5,074 nucleotides of DNA from Dehalococcoidia bacterium (GTDB lineage Bacteria > Chloroflexota > Dehalococcoidia > JACVQG01). Location of the stretch: contig JACVQG010000134.1 in the NCBI GenBank assembly GCA_015661045.1, positions 1 through 5,074 on the forward strand. Direction: 5' to 3'. Position numbers and translations under genes: made by a program. Below, one piece after another: positions 1 to 5,074 of this stretch; position 1 is the stretch's first letter; each line of letters starts with the position of its first letter. Below the pieces are notes generated by a model. It made no database searches, was not told the DNA's origin, and saw only the letters and a program-made list of their open reading frames with translations.

Positions 1-957
1 TCGCATTTCACTCCGGATATGGCCTATTACCTGGTGAAAATCCTGGAGGAGGCCGGCCTGCCGCCTGGCGTCATCAATCTAGTCTACGGCGAAGGGCCTG
101 TACTGGGAGTGCCCCTGGTTGAAGACCCGCGAGTTACCCTCGTTTCTTTTACCGGCTCCACTAAAGTTGGCGGGGAAATCGCCCAACGCAGTGCCCGTCT
201 TGGTAAACGGTATTCCCTGGAGATGGGTGGTAAAAACGCCATTATTGTAATGGAAGACGCCGACCTGGATCTGGCGGTGGAAGGGATTATATGGAGCGCT
301 TTTGGTACCTCGGGGCAGCGCTGCACCGCAGCCAGCCGCATTATTATTCAGCGTTCCATATTGTCGTATTTAACTGAAAAAATCGTGACTCGTGCCGAGA
401 GGCTCCGACTGGGTAACGGCCTTTTGCCCGGAACCGATGTCGGGCCGGTTATTCATCAGGAAGCGCTCGATAAAATCCTGCGATATATAAAAATCGGATT
501 GGAAGAGGGAGCTAAGCTCCTGATCGGCGGCGAGCGAGCTACCGAAGGCGAATTAAGTAAAGGCTTATTTGTACGTCCCACAGTTTTCGGGGATGTGACC
601 CCCAAAATGCGCATCGCCCAGGAAGAGATATTCGGCCCGGTAACTGCTCTCATCCCCGTGGACTCCCTGGAGGAAGCGATAGCTGTCAACAACGATACAC
701 CTTACGGCCTTGTTACAGCCATCTTTACCCGTGACGTTAACAGCGCATTCAGGGCTATGGAGGACATTACCACCGGGATTGTCTATATCAATTCCGGAAC
801 AATAGGAGCCGAGGTGCATCTGCCCTTCGGGGGAACCCGTGGCACAAGCAACGGCCACCGCGAGGCAGGCCAAGCAGCCCTGGATGTCTATACAGATTGG
901 AAAACCGTCTTTGTGGACTATAGCGGACGACTCCAGAAGGCACAAATGACGGATTAA
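1..957 (+). CDS. NAD(P)+-dependent aldehyde dehydrogenase, 5'-truncated by the window edge
   Basis: Oxidises an aldehyde to a carboxylate in the cytoplasm using NAD(P)+. The frame is open from base 1 (S-H-F-T-P-D before the Met at 19), so the Met at 19 is internal. About 318 residues are visible; the family usually has 480-510, so roughly 170-190 N-terminal residues (most of the Rossmann cofactor half) are missing. Counting from the first visible residue, the FTGS motif is at 50-53, the general base Glu is E74 in LEMGGK, the nucleophile is C108 in GQRCTA, EEIFGP is at 208-213 and PFGG at 275-278. All key catalytic residues are present. The tail (TIGAEVHLPFGG, GHREAG, WKTVFVDYSG) resembles ALDH7-like/semialdehyde dehydrogenases rather than classical RocA-type pyrroline-5-carboxylate dehydrogenase; this is from memory. 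The ureohydrolase and aminotransferase downstream suggest a semialdehyde made by transamination (glutamate 5-semialdehyde or 4-aminobutanal). The substrate is inferred; the family is certain. Confidence 0.95.
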   Translation, partial: SHFTPDMAYYLVKILEEAGLPPGVINLVYGEGPVLGVPLVEDPRVTLVSFTGSTKVGGEIAQRSARLGKRYSLEMGGKNAIIVMEDADLDLAVEGIIWSAFGTSGQRCTAASRIIIQRSILSYLTEKIVTRAERLRLGNGLLPGTDVGPVIHQEALDKILRYIKIGLEEGAKLLIGGERATEGELSKGLFVRPTVFGDVTPKMRIAQEEIFGPVTALIPVDSLEEAIAVNNDTPYGLVTAIFTRDVNSAFRAMEDITTGIVYINSGTIGAEVHLPFGGTRGTSNGHREAGQAALDVYTDWKTVFVDYSGRLQKAQMTD

Positions 958-961
958 AAAC

Positions 962-968
962 GAGGTGA
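962..968 (+). promoter_or_regulatory. Ribosome binding site of the ureohydrolase gene
   Basis: GAGGTGA lies 3 nt before the ATG at 972, inside the 14-nt gap after the aldehyde dehydrogenase stop. The spacing is short but the match to the anti-Shine-Dalgarno is good. It supports 972 as the start, and the family's conserved N-terminal segment also begins soon after it. Confidence 0.7.
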
Positions 969-971
969 GCC

Positions 972-1979
972 ATGGAGCTAAAAGATAACGGAACCCTTAA
1001 TGGCAACCAGACGTTGCTACGCCAGGGCTGGCCGACATTCTATGGGGCTCCTACCTGTCTTAATTTAGGGGAACTGAAGGCTGACATCGCCTTTTTAGGA
1101 GTCCCCCTGGATTCCACCACTAACGACCGTCCTGGCTCCCGTTTCGGCCCGGCTGCTATCCGCGATGCCTCCATGCGCTACCAGCACCAAAACTGGGGTG
1201 GTTGGCTCGATCAGGAAAGCGGAAAGCAAATCCTGCGTAACATAACTATGGCAGATTGCGGCGATGTTGATATACGCGTTGTGGACCTATCTGTGAATTT
1301 CGCCAAGATTACTCAAGCAGTCTCGCTAATCCTGAATAAGGGGGCTTTCCCCGTCCTGGTGGGTGGCGACCATGCTATCACCTTTCCAACTGTACAAGCT
1401 TTCTCCCGTCCCTTAAACATAGTGTATTTTGACGCCCATCTGGACTTCACCGATGAATATAAGGGCGTTAGATACTCTCATGACAACCCCCTGCGCCGCG
1501 TCTCCGAGCTCCCTTTCGTCCGCAGTGTAACGATCATCGGCATAAGAGGAGTCCTCTCCTTGACTAACCCCTACTGGGAGGCTAAAGAAAAAGGCGCGGT
1601 GATAATCCCCTCGCTGAAACTGCGGCAAGAAGGTGTGGATGCGGTTCTATCCCGTATCAATTTTTCGGGAGATACCTACGTAAGTATTGATATTGATGTT
1701 TTAGATCCGGCGGTAGCCCCGGGCACAGGCTATCCTGAACCCGGTGGGATCTCTTATTACGACCTAAAACAAGCCCTTTTGCTTATAGGTCGCAGTGCCA
1801 GGGTGGTTGGCTTCGACCTGGTGGAGGTCTCTCCCCTCTTCGACCCAACCCAGAGAACAACCCGCACCGCTGCCAGGGTAATCCTTGACTTCCTGGGGGC
1901 CATTTTCGCATCTGGAAGTCAAATATCTGATAAAGAAAAAGAAGTGGAAACAATTTCTGTTAAAGGAGGTTCACAATGA
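972..1979 (+). CDS. Arginase/agmatinase-family ureohydrolase (SpeB-like)
   Basis: A binuclear Mn2+ hydrolase that releases urea (or a related amide) from a guanidino compound; cytoplasmic. The 335 residues are close to the usual 290-350. Motifs in order: GVPLDSTTNDRPGSRFGP (43-60), GGDH with H134, DAHLD with D154/H156/D158, and SIDIDVLDP with D240/D242, followed by PGTGYPEPGG. This gives the complete set of six metal ligands (H134, D154, H156, D158, D240, D242). E285 in the FDLVEVSP stretch is the usual conserved acidic residue near the substrate guanidinium. The C-terminal DPTQRTTRTAA pattern is more agmatinase-like than arginase-like. The segment SHDNPLRR (169-176) sits where many members have His-Gly, so substrate choice (arginine, agmatine, guanidinobutyrate, formiminoglutamate, guanidine) is open. 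A charged tail of about 20 residues (after 315) extends beyond the core; its coding DNA carries the ribosome binding site of the next gene, with which it overlaps by 4 nt (ATGA). Confidence 0.93.
   Translation: MELKDNGTLNGNQTLLRQGWPTFYGAPTCLNLGELKADIAFLGVPLDSTTNDRPGSRFGPAAIRDASMRYQHQNWGGWLDQESGKQILRNITMADCGDVDIRVVDLSVNFAKITQAVSLILNKGAFPVLVGGDHAITFPTVQAFSRPLNIVYFDAHLDFTDEYKGVRYSHDNPLRRVSELPFVRSVTIIGIRGVLSLTNPYWEAKEKGAVIIPSLKLRQEGVDAVLSRINFSGDTYVSIDIDVLDPAVAPGTGYPEPGGISYYDLKQALLLIGRSARVVGFDLVEVSPLFDPTQRTTRTAARVILDFLGAIFASGSQISDKEKEVETISVKGGSQ
1962..1970 (+). promoter_or_regulatory. Near-perfect Shine-Dalgarno of the aminotransferase gene
   Basis: AAAGGAGGT lies 5 nt before the ATG at 1976 and is the strongest ribosome binding site in the window. 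It sits inside the last codons of the ureohydrolase, whose stop overlaps the ATG (ATGA). The overlap implies translational coupling and similar output of the two enzymes, with the aminotransferase possibly also initiated strongly on its own. It decides the start at 1976. Confidence 0.85.
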
Positions 1980-3187
1980 ATGACTGGCAAGAGTTGGATA
2001 AAAAGCTATTTATGAATACCGGACACCGCCGTCTGGGCATAACCCTGGTAAGAGGTGAGGGTGTTAAGGTGTGGGATGATAACGGTAAAGAATACCTGGA
2101 CTTCATTGCCGGGTGGGCGGTGAATAACCTGGGCCATTGCCACCCTGTTGTAGTGGAAGCTATAAGAGCGCAGGCGGGTAAGCTGATGCAGGTGTCCATG
2201 GATGTTTACAACATCCCCCAGATTCAACTGGCCCAGTTACTCCTGGAGATAACCGGTTTTAATAAGGTCTTTTTTGCTAATAGCGGCACCGAGGCCAATG
2301 AAGGGGCAGTGAAGCTTGCCAGGAAATATGGCAAGCTCTATCGTCAGGGAGCATATGAGGTCATCAGCGCTCTTAATTCCTTTCACGGCCGCACACTTGC
2401 AATGGTGGCAGCCACCGGGAAGCCTGTTTACCAGGCTCCGTATACACCCCTGCCGGCGGGCTTTATCAATGTTCCATACAACAGCCTGGAGGCAATCCAG
2501 AAAGCTACGACCGAAAAGACTATAGCGGTGCTTCTGGAGCCTATCCAGGGAGAGGGTGGGGTCAATATCCCCGATGATGATTATTTGAAAAAGGTACGGG
2601 CCTGGTGCAATGAAAAAGGATTGCTCCTTATCCTGGATGAGGTGCAGACAGGATTTGGCCGAACCGGAAGCCTTTTCGCCTATCAACAGTTTGGTGTAGT
2701 ACCAGATATTATGACAATTGGAAAGGGGCTGGGAGGTGGAGTACCCATATCCGCCATGCTGGTAAAGGAAAAGGCTGCGGTCTTTGAGCCTGGAGACCAC
2801 GGCCATACCTTTAGCGGCAATCCTCTGATGTCCGCTGCCGCCTACGCCAGTTTCAGGTATATCCTGATGAACGACGTGCCAGGCAATGCCCGCCGTATGG
2901 GCGGGTATTTCATGTCTCAACTTAAAGAGCTACAGAAGAAACACTCTGTTATCACTGAGGTAAGGGGACGGGGATTGCTGATAGCTATGGAGTTCAAGAC
3001 GGATATAAGCGCCGAATTGACTAAGGAGTGCGTAACCGAGGGTTTGCTTATTAACAACATGAAGCCTAATACGGTGCGTTTTATGCCCCCGTTAATCATC
3101 ACGACCGAGGAAATTGACCGGGCAATAGATATCCTTAACCGAGTTTTGGGTAGAGTCACCGGGAGGTTACTGGTGACCACCAGTTGA
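1976..3187 (+). CDS. Class III PLP-dependent aminotransferase (acetylornithine/ornithine/GABA type, ArgD-like)
   Basis: Moves an omega-amino group from a donor such as ornithine, acetylornithine, GABA or putrescine to 2-oxoglutarate, giving a semialdehyde and glutamate; cytoplasmic, fold-type I. The 403 residues match the family (390-430). Visible motifs: SGTEANEGAVKLARK (103-117; phosphate and cofactor site), FHGRT (136-140; ring stacking), EPIQGEGG (188-195), DEVQTGFGRTG (221-231; D221 pairs with the pyridine nitrogen), and the Schiff-base lysine K250 in TIGKGLGGG. HTFSGNPL (277-284) and GRGL (331-334) follow. By motif style it is closest to ArgD. Its neighbours are a ureohydrolase and an aldehyde dehydrogenase with no arginine-biosynthesis gene in view, so a catabolic role (ornithine, putrescine or GABA transamination) is more likely than biosynthesis; this is inference from context. 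The last dozen residues (after about 391) run past the usual family end and overlap a small inverted repeat at the stop codon. Confidence 0.92.
   Translation: MNDWQELDKKLFMNTGHRRLGITLVRGEGVKVWDDNGKEYLDFIAGWAVNNLGHCHPVVVEAIRAQAGKLMQVSMDVYNIPQIQLAQLLLEITGFNKVFFANSGTEANEGAVKLARKYGKLYRQGAYEVISALNSFHGRTLAMVAATGKPVYQAPYTPLPAGFINVPYNSLEAIQKATTEKTIAVLLEPIQGEGGVNIPDDDYLKKVRAWCNEKGLLLILDEVQTGFGRTGSLFAYQQFGVVPDIMTIGKGLGGGVPISAMLVKEKAAVFEPGDHGHTFSGNPLMSAAAYASFRYILMNDVPGNARRMGGYFMSQLKELQKKHSVITEVRGRGLLIAMEFKTDISAELTKECVTEGLLINNMKPNTVRFMPPLIITTEEIDRAIDILNRVLGRVTGRLLVTTS
3169..3184 (+). repeat. Short inverted repeat at the aminotransferase stop codon
   Basis: ACTGGTG (3169-3175) and CACCAGT (3178-3184) are perfect reverse complements separated by only 2 nt, ending just before the TGA at 3185-3187. 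A second pairing is possible between GTCACC (3155-3160) and GGTGAC (3172-3177). There is no T-run, so it is not an intrinsic terminator. It could be a minor RNA hairpin near the start of the ferredoxin gene or a chance palindrome; I cannot assign a function. Confidence 0.35.
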
Positions 3188-3193
3188 AGAGGT
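3187..3193 (+). promoter_or_regulatory. Ribosome binding site supporting the upstream ferredoxin start
   Basis: AAGAGGT begins at the last base of the aminotransferase TGA and lies 6 nt before the ATG at 3200. It matters because it favours the long form of the ferredoxin, which translates through the palindromic element, over a start downstream of that element. Confidence 0.65.
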
Positions 3194-3199
3194 CGGACA

Positions 3200-3535
3200 A
3201 TGGCTAACAGTGTTGAAGCAAAGACCCTAGATGAAAAGACCTTACCCCGACCCGCCGAAGGCGGGTGCCCGCCCTCTCCGTTAACAGAGAGGGGAACAGG
3301 AAGTGGGGTTGTGCAGAAAGGGTCTGTAGAAATAGATGCAGAAAAATGCAAGGGCTGCGGCTTGTGTACTATGGCATGTGCCAGGGGTGTTCTGGCTATG
3401 TCGGAGAAGCTGAATAGCAAAGGATACACACCGGCAGAGGTGGTAAAACCGGAGCGGTGCACCGGATGCAAACTCTGTGCCCTTATGTGCCCGGACGTGG
3501 CTATAAAGGTCTATAAGAAGAAACAGGCAGGGTAA
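3200..3535 (+). CDS. 2x[4Fe-4S] ferredoxin-type delta subunit of a 2-oxoacid:ferredoxin oxidoreductase (KorD/VorD-like) with a palindromic insert
   Basis: Carries electrons from the 2-oxoacid oxidoreductase core to free ferredoxin through two [4Fe-4S] clusters. Two CxxCxxCxxxC motifs are visible, C50/C53/C56/C60 and C87/C90/C93/C97. The second ends in the usual Cys-Pro; in the first, Ala follows the last Cys. The conserved body starts at about residue 40 ([17 protein letters not shown]) and would make a 70-75 residue protein, the normal size for this subunit. The 111-residue form has an extra N-terminal stretch. Residues 1-14 are ordinary and hydrophilic, and residues 15-37 are Pro/Gly-rich (including [10 protein letters not shown] and an extra C23) and encoded by a 66-bp palindromic element. 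The start at 3200 is chosen for its Shine-Dalgarno and for the frame staying open through the element. A GTG at 3311 with AGGAAG 7 nt upstream is the alternative and would leave the element untranslated or make a second isoform. It is 12 nt after the aminotransferase and 1 nt before the alpha subunit. Confidence 0.88.
   Translation: MANSVEAKTLDEKTLPRPAEGGCPPSPLTERGTGSGVVQKGSVEIDAEKCKGCGLCTMACARGVLAMSEKLNSKGYTPAEVVKPERCTGCKLCALMCPDVAIKVYKKKQAG
3244..3309. repeat. 66-bp palindromic element (three-way-junction fold) inserted in frame in the ferredoxin gene
   Basis: The outer arms ACCCC (3244-3248) and GGGGT (3305-3309) enclose two perfect hairpins. Hairpin 1 is ACCCGCC (3250-3256)/GGCGGGT (3260-3266) with a GAA loop. 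Hairpin 2 is CCCTCTC (3272-3278)/GAGAGGG (3287-3293) with an 8-nt loop containing the palindrome GTTAAC. A second copy of CCCGCC (3268-3273) can compete for the GGCGGG arm. The length is a multiple of 3 and the chosen frame has no stop, although GTTAAC gives TAA in one other forward frame. Composition (C-rich then G-rich) differs sharply from the flanks. It resembles dispersed palindromic repeats seen between genes in many bacterial genomes and, in its coding position, the Rickettsia palindromic elements. Relationship to any named repeat family is not shown here, and only one copy is in the window. Confidence 0.75.
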
Positions 3536-3536
3536 T

Positions 3537-4628
3537 ATGGCCAACAGGATTTTAATGAAAGGTAACGCAGCCATTGCCGAAGGAGCTATCCTGGCCGGAT
3601 GTCAGGCGTATTTCGGCTATCCCATCACGCCACAGAACGAGTTGCTGGAACATATGGCCCGGCGAATGGTTGAAGAAGGGCGGGTCTTTATCCAGACCGA
3701 AAGCGAACTATCTGCCATCAGCATGGTTCTGGGGGCCTCCGCGGCCGGATACCGCGCTATGACCTCCACCTCCAGCCCCGGTTTCAGCCTCCAGCAAGAG
3801 GGCATATCCTATATGGCCGGGTCTGAGCTACCCGCTGTGGTGGTCAATGTAATGCGCGGCGGGCCTGGGTTGGGTGGCATTATGGGAGCGCAGGGCGACT
3901 ACTTCCAGGCCGTAAAAGGCGGCGGGCATGGCGACTACCGCGTGCTGGTTCTGGCGCCGGCCTCCGTGCAGGAGGCGATGGACATTACCATGTTAGCCTT
4001 TGATCTGGCCGATAAATACCGCAATCCTGTTGTTGTATTGGCAGATGGCTACATCGGACAGGTTGCTGAGCCTGTAGAGCTTCGGCCTCCTTCTCCGGAA
4101 CCGCCAGTGAAACCCTGGGCAGTAACCGGAGCTAACGGCCGTAAGAAGAATGTCATCCGTTCCATTCACATTCAGCCGGAGGATCTGGAGAAACATAACC
4201 TGCACCTGTCGCAGAAATTCACCGCCATGGAAGCCAATGAAGTCCGCTACCAGGGTTTATATCTGGATGATGCTGAGCTTGTCGTCGTAGCCTATGGTAG
4301 TGTCAGCCGTGTAGCCCAGACGGCGATAAAGCAGGCGCGAGACAATGGGTATCGAGTTGGTATGCTGCGCCCTATCAGCCTGTTTCCATTCCCATATAAA
4401 CAAATTGAAAATCTTCTGGGAAAGGTCAAAGCCTTCCTGGTTCCTGAGCTAAGCCTGGGTCAGATGGTAGAGGATGTACGCCTGGCAGTGGGCAAGTCAG
4501 CCCCCATATCCCAGGTCCACCGTTTGGGAGGGATGGTCTTATCTACCGAGGAAATCTATAAGGCTATAGCTGATGCTGCCCAGGAGGTAGGCTTACGGCC
4601 AAAGAGTCCGTTGACCCTGGCGATATGA
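3537..4628 (+). CDS. vorB: 2-oxoacid:ferredoxin oxidoreductase alpha subunit, VorB/KorA type
   Basis: The pyrimidine-binding chain of a ferredoxin-dependent 2-oxoacid oxidoreductase (2-oxoacid + CoA + oxidised ferredoxin to acyl-CoA + CO2 + reduced ferredoxin); cytoplasmic, oxygen-sensitive complex. The 363 residues fit the family (350-380). Domain I (about 1-180) holds [14 protein letters not shown] (9-22), the YPITPQNE signature (28-35), the [15 protein letters not shown] stretch (53-67) and [11 protein letters not shown] (104-114). KGGGHGDYR (127-135) and LADKYRNPV (157-165) follow. Domain II (about 245-345) is the transketolase C-terminal-like part, with [10 protein letters not shown] (277-286) and VPELSLGQM (302-310). 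The sequence is typical of proteins annotated VorB (branched-chain 2-oxoacids), but this label is commonly applied to 2-oxoglutarate enzymes too. Specificity (2-oxoisovalerate versus 2-oxoglutarate) is not readable here; the neighbouring 2-oxoglutarate-dependent aminotransferase makes KOR activity plausible. The start is 1 nt after the ferredoxin stop with only a weak AGGG, which suggests translational coupling. Confidence 0.93.
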   Translation: MANRILMKGNAAIAEGAILAGCQAYFGYPITPQNELLEHMARRMVEEGRVFIQTESELSAISMVLGASAAGYRAMTSTSSPGFSLQQEGISYMAGSELPAVVVNVMRGGPGLGGIMGAQGDYFQAVKGGGHGDYRVLVLAPASVQEAMDITMLAFDLADKYRNPVVVLADGYIGQVAEPVELRPPSPEPPVKPWAVTGANGRKKNVIRSIHIQPEDLEKHNLHLSQKFTAMEANEVRYQGLYLDDAELVVVAYGSVSRVAQTAIKQARDNGYRVGMLRPISLFPFPYKQIENLLGKVKAFLVPELSLGQMVEDVRLAVGKSAPISQVHRLGGMVLSTEEIYKAIADAAQEVGLRPKSPLTLAI

Positions 4629-4632
4629 GGTG
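4627..4632 (+). promoter_or_regulatory. Ribosome binding site of the beta subunit gene
   Basis: GAGGTG overlaps the alpha-subunit stop (TGA at 4626-4628) and is 6 nt before the ATG at 4639, supporting that start and coupled alpha/beta translation. Confidence 0.7.
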
Positions 4633-4638
4633 TTAGCA

Positions 4639-5074
4639 ATGAATACTACCCTTGATAATGAACTAATCGAGACGGTCTTTGAGCGTCCTCGAACTCTGAC
4701 AGAGACGCCAACCCACTATTGCCCCGGCTGCGGGCATGGCATCATTCACCGCCTGGTGGCTGAGGCCATAGACGACCTTGGACTAAGAGAAAAAACAATT
4801 GCGGTAACTTCCATCGGCTGCTCTGTCTTTGCCTATGATTATTTCAACCTGGATGCCATCGAAGCCCCCCACGGCAGAGCGCCGGCGGTGGCCGCTGCTA
4901 TAAAGCGATGCGACCCCTCTCGGAATATCTTTACGTATCAGGGAGACGGCGACCTGGCAGCTATCGGCACCGCCGAGATTGTCCATGCCGCCGCACGCGG
5001 AGATAATATCACCGTTATCTTTGTAAATAATGCCATCTATGGGATGACAGGCGGCCAGCTTGCCCCGACAACAC
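4639..5074 (+). CDS. 2-oxoacid:ferredoxin oxidoreductase beta (thiamine diphosphate) subunit, VorA/KorB type, 3'-truncated
   Basis: The catalytic ThDP- and cluster-binding partner of the alpha subunit. The first 145 residues are visible and the frame is still open at the window end; the family has about 240-290. CPGCGH (28-33) and IGCS (C61) supply three of the four cysteines expected for the proximal [4Fe-4S] cluster; the C28/C31/C61 spacing matches that in structurally known archaeal 2-oxoacid oxidoreductase beta subunits, and the fourth would lie beyond the window. The ThDP/Mg motif runs from GDGD (102-105) to VNN (129-131), followed by the family signature [13 protein letters not shown] (133-145). 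The N-terminus is about 15 residues longer than in the shortest archaeal versions. With the delta and alpha genes just upstream, a gamma subunit gene is expected downstream. Substrate cannot be decided from this fragment. Confidence 0.93.
   Translation, partial: MNTTLDNELIETVFERPRTLTETPTHYCPGCGHGIIHRLVAEAIDDLGLREKTIAVTSIGCSVFAYDYFNLDAIEAPHGRAPAVAAAIKRCDPSRNIFTYQGDGDLAAIGTAEIVHAAARGDNITVIFVNNAIYGMTGGQLAPTT

Noticed and set aside
565..945. A 126-residue open frame on the minus strand within the aldehyde dehydrogenase
   Set aside because: Antisense to conserved dehydrogenase motifs and without recognisable domains.
957..972. A promoter in the gap after the aldehyde dehydrogenase
   Set aside because: The gap is only 14 nt and is filled by a ribosome binding site; no -35/-10 pair can be recognised there or in the other gaps.
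2237..2920. A 227-residue open frame on the minus strand
   Set aside because: It lies wholly antisense to the well-supported aminotransferase, has no recognisable motif, and its composition is that of a reverse-frame shadow.
1976..3187. Aminotransferase as part of an arginine biosynthesis operon (argD)
   Set aside because: No argB, argC, argJ or argF neighbour is in view; the flanking ureohydrolase, aldehyde dehydrogenase and 2-oxoacid oxidoreductase point to catabolism, although ArgD-like activity is not excluded.
3244..3309. The paired hairpins as a rho-independent terminator between the aminotransferase and the ferredoxin
   Set aside because: Neither strand has a T-run after the stems, the element lies inside an open frame that begins upstream with a good ribosome binding site, and the genes on both sides belong to one co-directional, tightly packed set.
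2917..3471. A 184-residue open frame on the minus strand across the aminotransferase end and the ferredoxin
   Set aside because: Antisense to two genes with clear motifs; Ser/Thr/Pro-rich low-information protein with no family features.
1..5074. CRISPR array, tRNA/rRNA, transposase, phage or toxin-antitoxin genes
   Set aside because: No regularly spaced direct repeats, no RNA-gene signatures and no such protein motifs were found; nearly every base belongs to one of six metabolic genes.

Overview
The window is one continuous run of six co-directional (+ strand) genes from an anaerobic prokaryote. It is cut at both ends, with an aldehyde dehydrogenase missing its N-terminus on the left and a thiamine-diphosphate subunit missing its C-terminus on the right. 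Strong Shine-Dalgarno sites, very short gaps and a ferredoxin-linked 2-oxoacid oxidoreductase fit an anaerobic bacterium of moderate GC. The protein style (VorB-type alpha subunit, separate small diferredoxin, extended-N-terminus beta subunit) reminds me of Chloroflexota/Dehalococcoidia or Firmicutes anaerobes. That placement is a guess from memory, not a result.

Layout: (1) 1-957, aldehyde dehydrogenase, C-terminal two thirds. (2) 972-1979, arginase/agmatinase-family ureohydrolase. (3) 1976-3187, class III PLP aminotransferase of the acetylornithine/ornithine/GABA type, overlapping gene 2 by 4 nt. (4) 3200-3535, 2x[4Fe-4S] ferredoxin-type delta subunit. (5) 3537-4628, VorB/KorA-type alpha subunit. 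(6) 4639-5074+, beta (ThDP) subunit. Gaps are 14, -4, 12, 1 and 10 nt, so a single transcript is likely. No promoter, terminator, RNA gene or mobile gene is visible, and no stretch over 15 nt lacks a gene.

Together the genes read as a fermentative amino-acid or polyamine degradation module. A guanidino compound (arginine or agmatine) would be hydrolysed to urea plus an amine, the amine transaminated to an aldehyde, and the aldehyde oxidised by the dehydrogenase. The 2-oxoacid made in parallel (2-oxoglutarate is the usual amino acceptor) could be oxidised to an acyl-CoA by the ferredoxin-dependent complex. Exact substrates cannot be read from the sequence.

The most unusual feature is a 66-bp palindromic element (3244-3309) inside the start of the ferredoxin gene. 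It folds as an outer 5-bp stem enclosing two perfect 7-bp hairpins, is a multiple of three long, and is open in the reading frame. It adds a Pro/Gly-rich segment of about 23 residues to an otherwise standard protein. It looks like a dispersed palindromic repeat that inserted in frame into a coding gene. I see no evidence of a wholly new multi-gene system; the genes themselves belong to well-known families.
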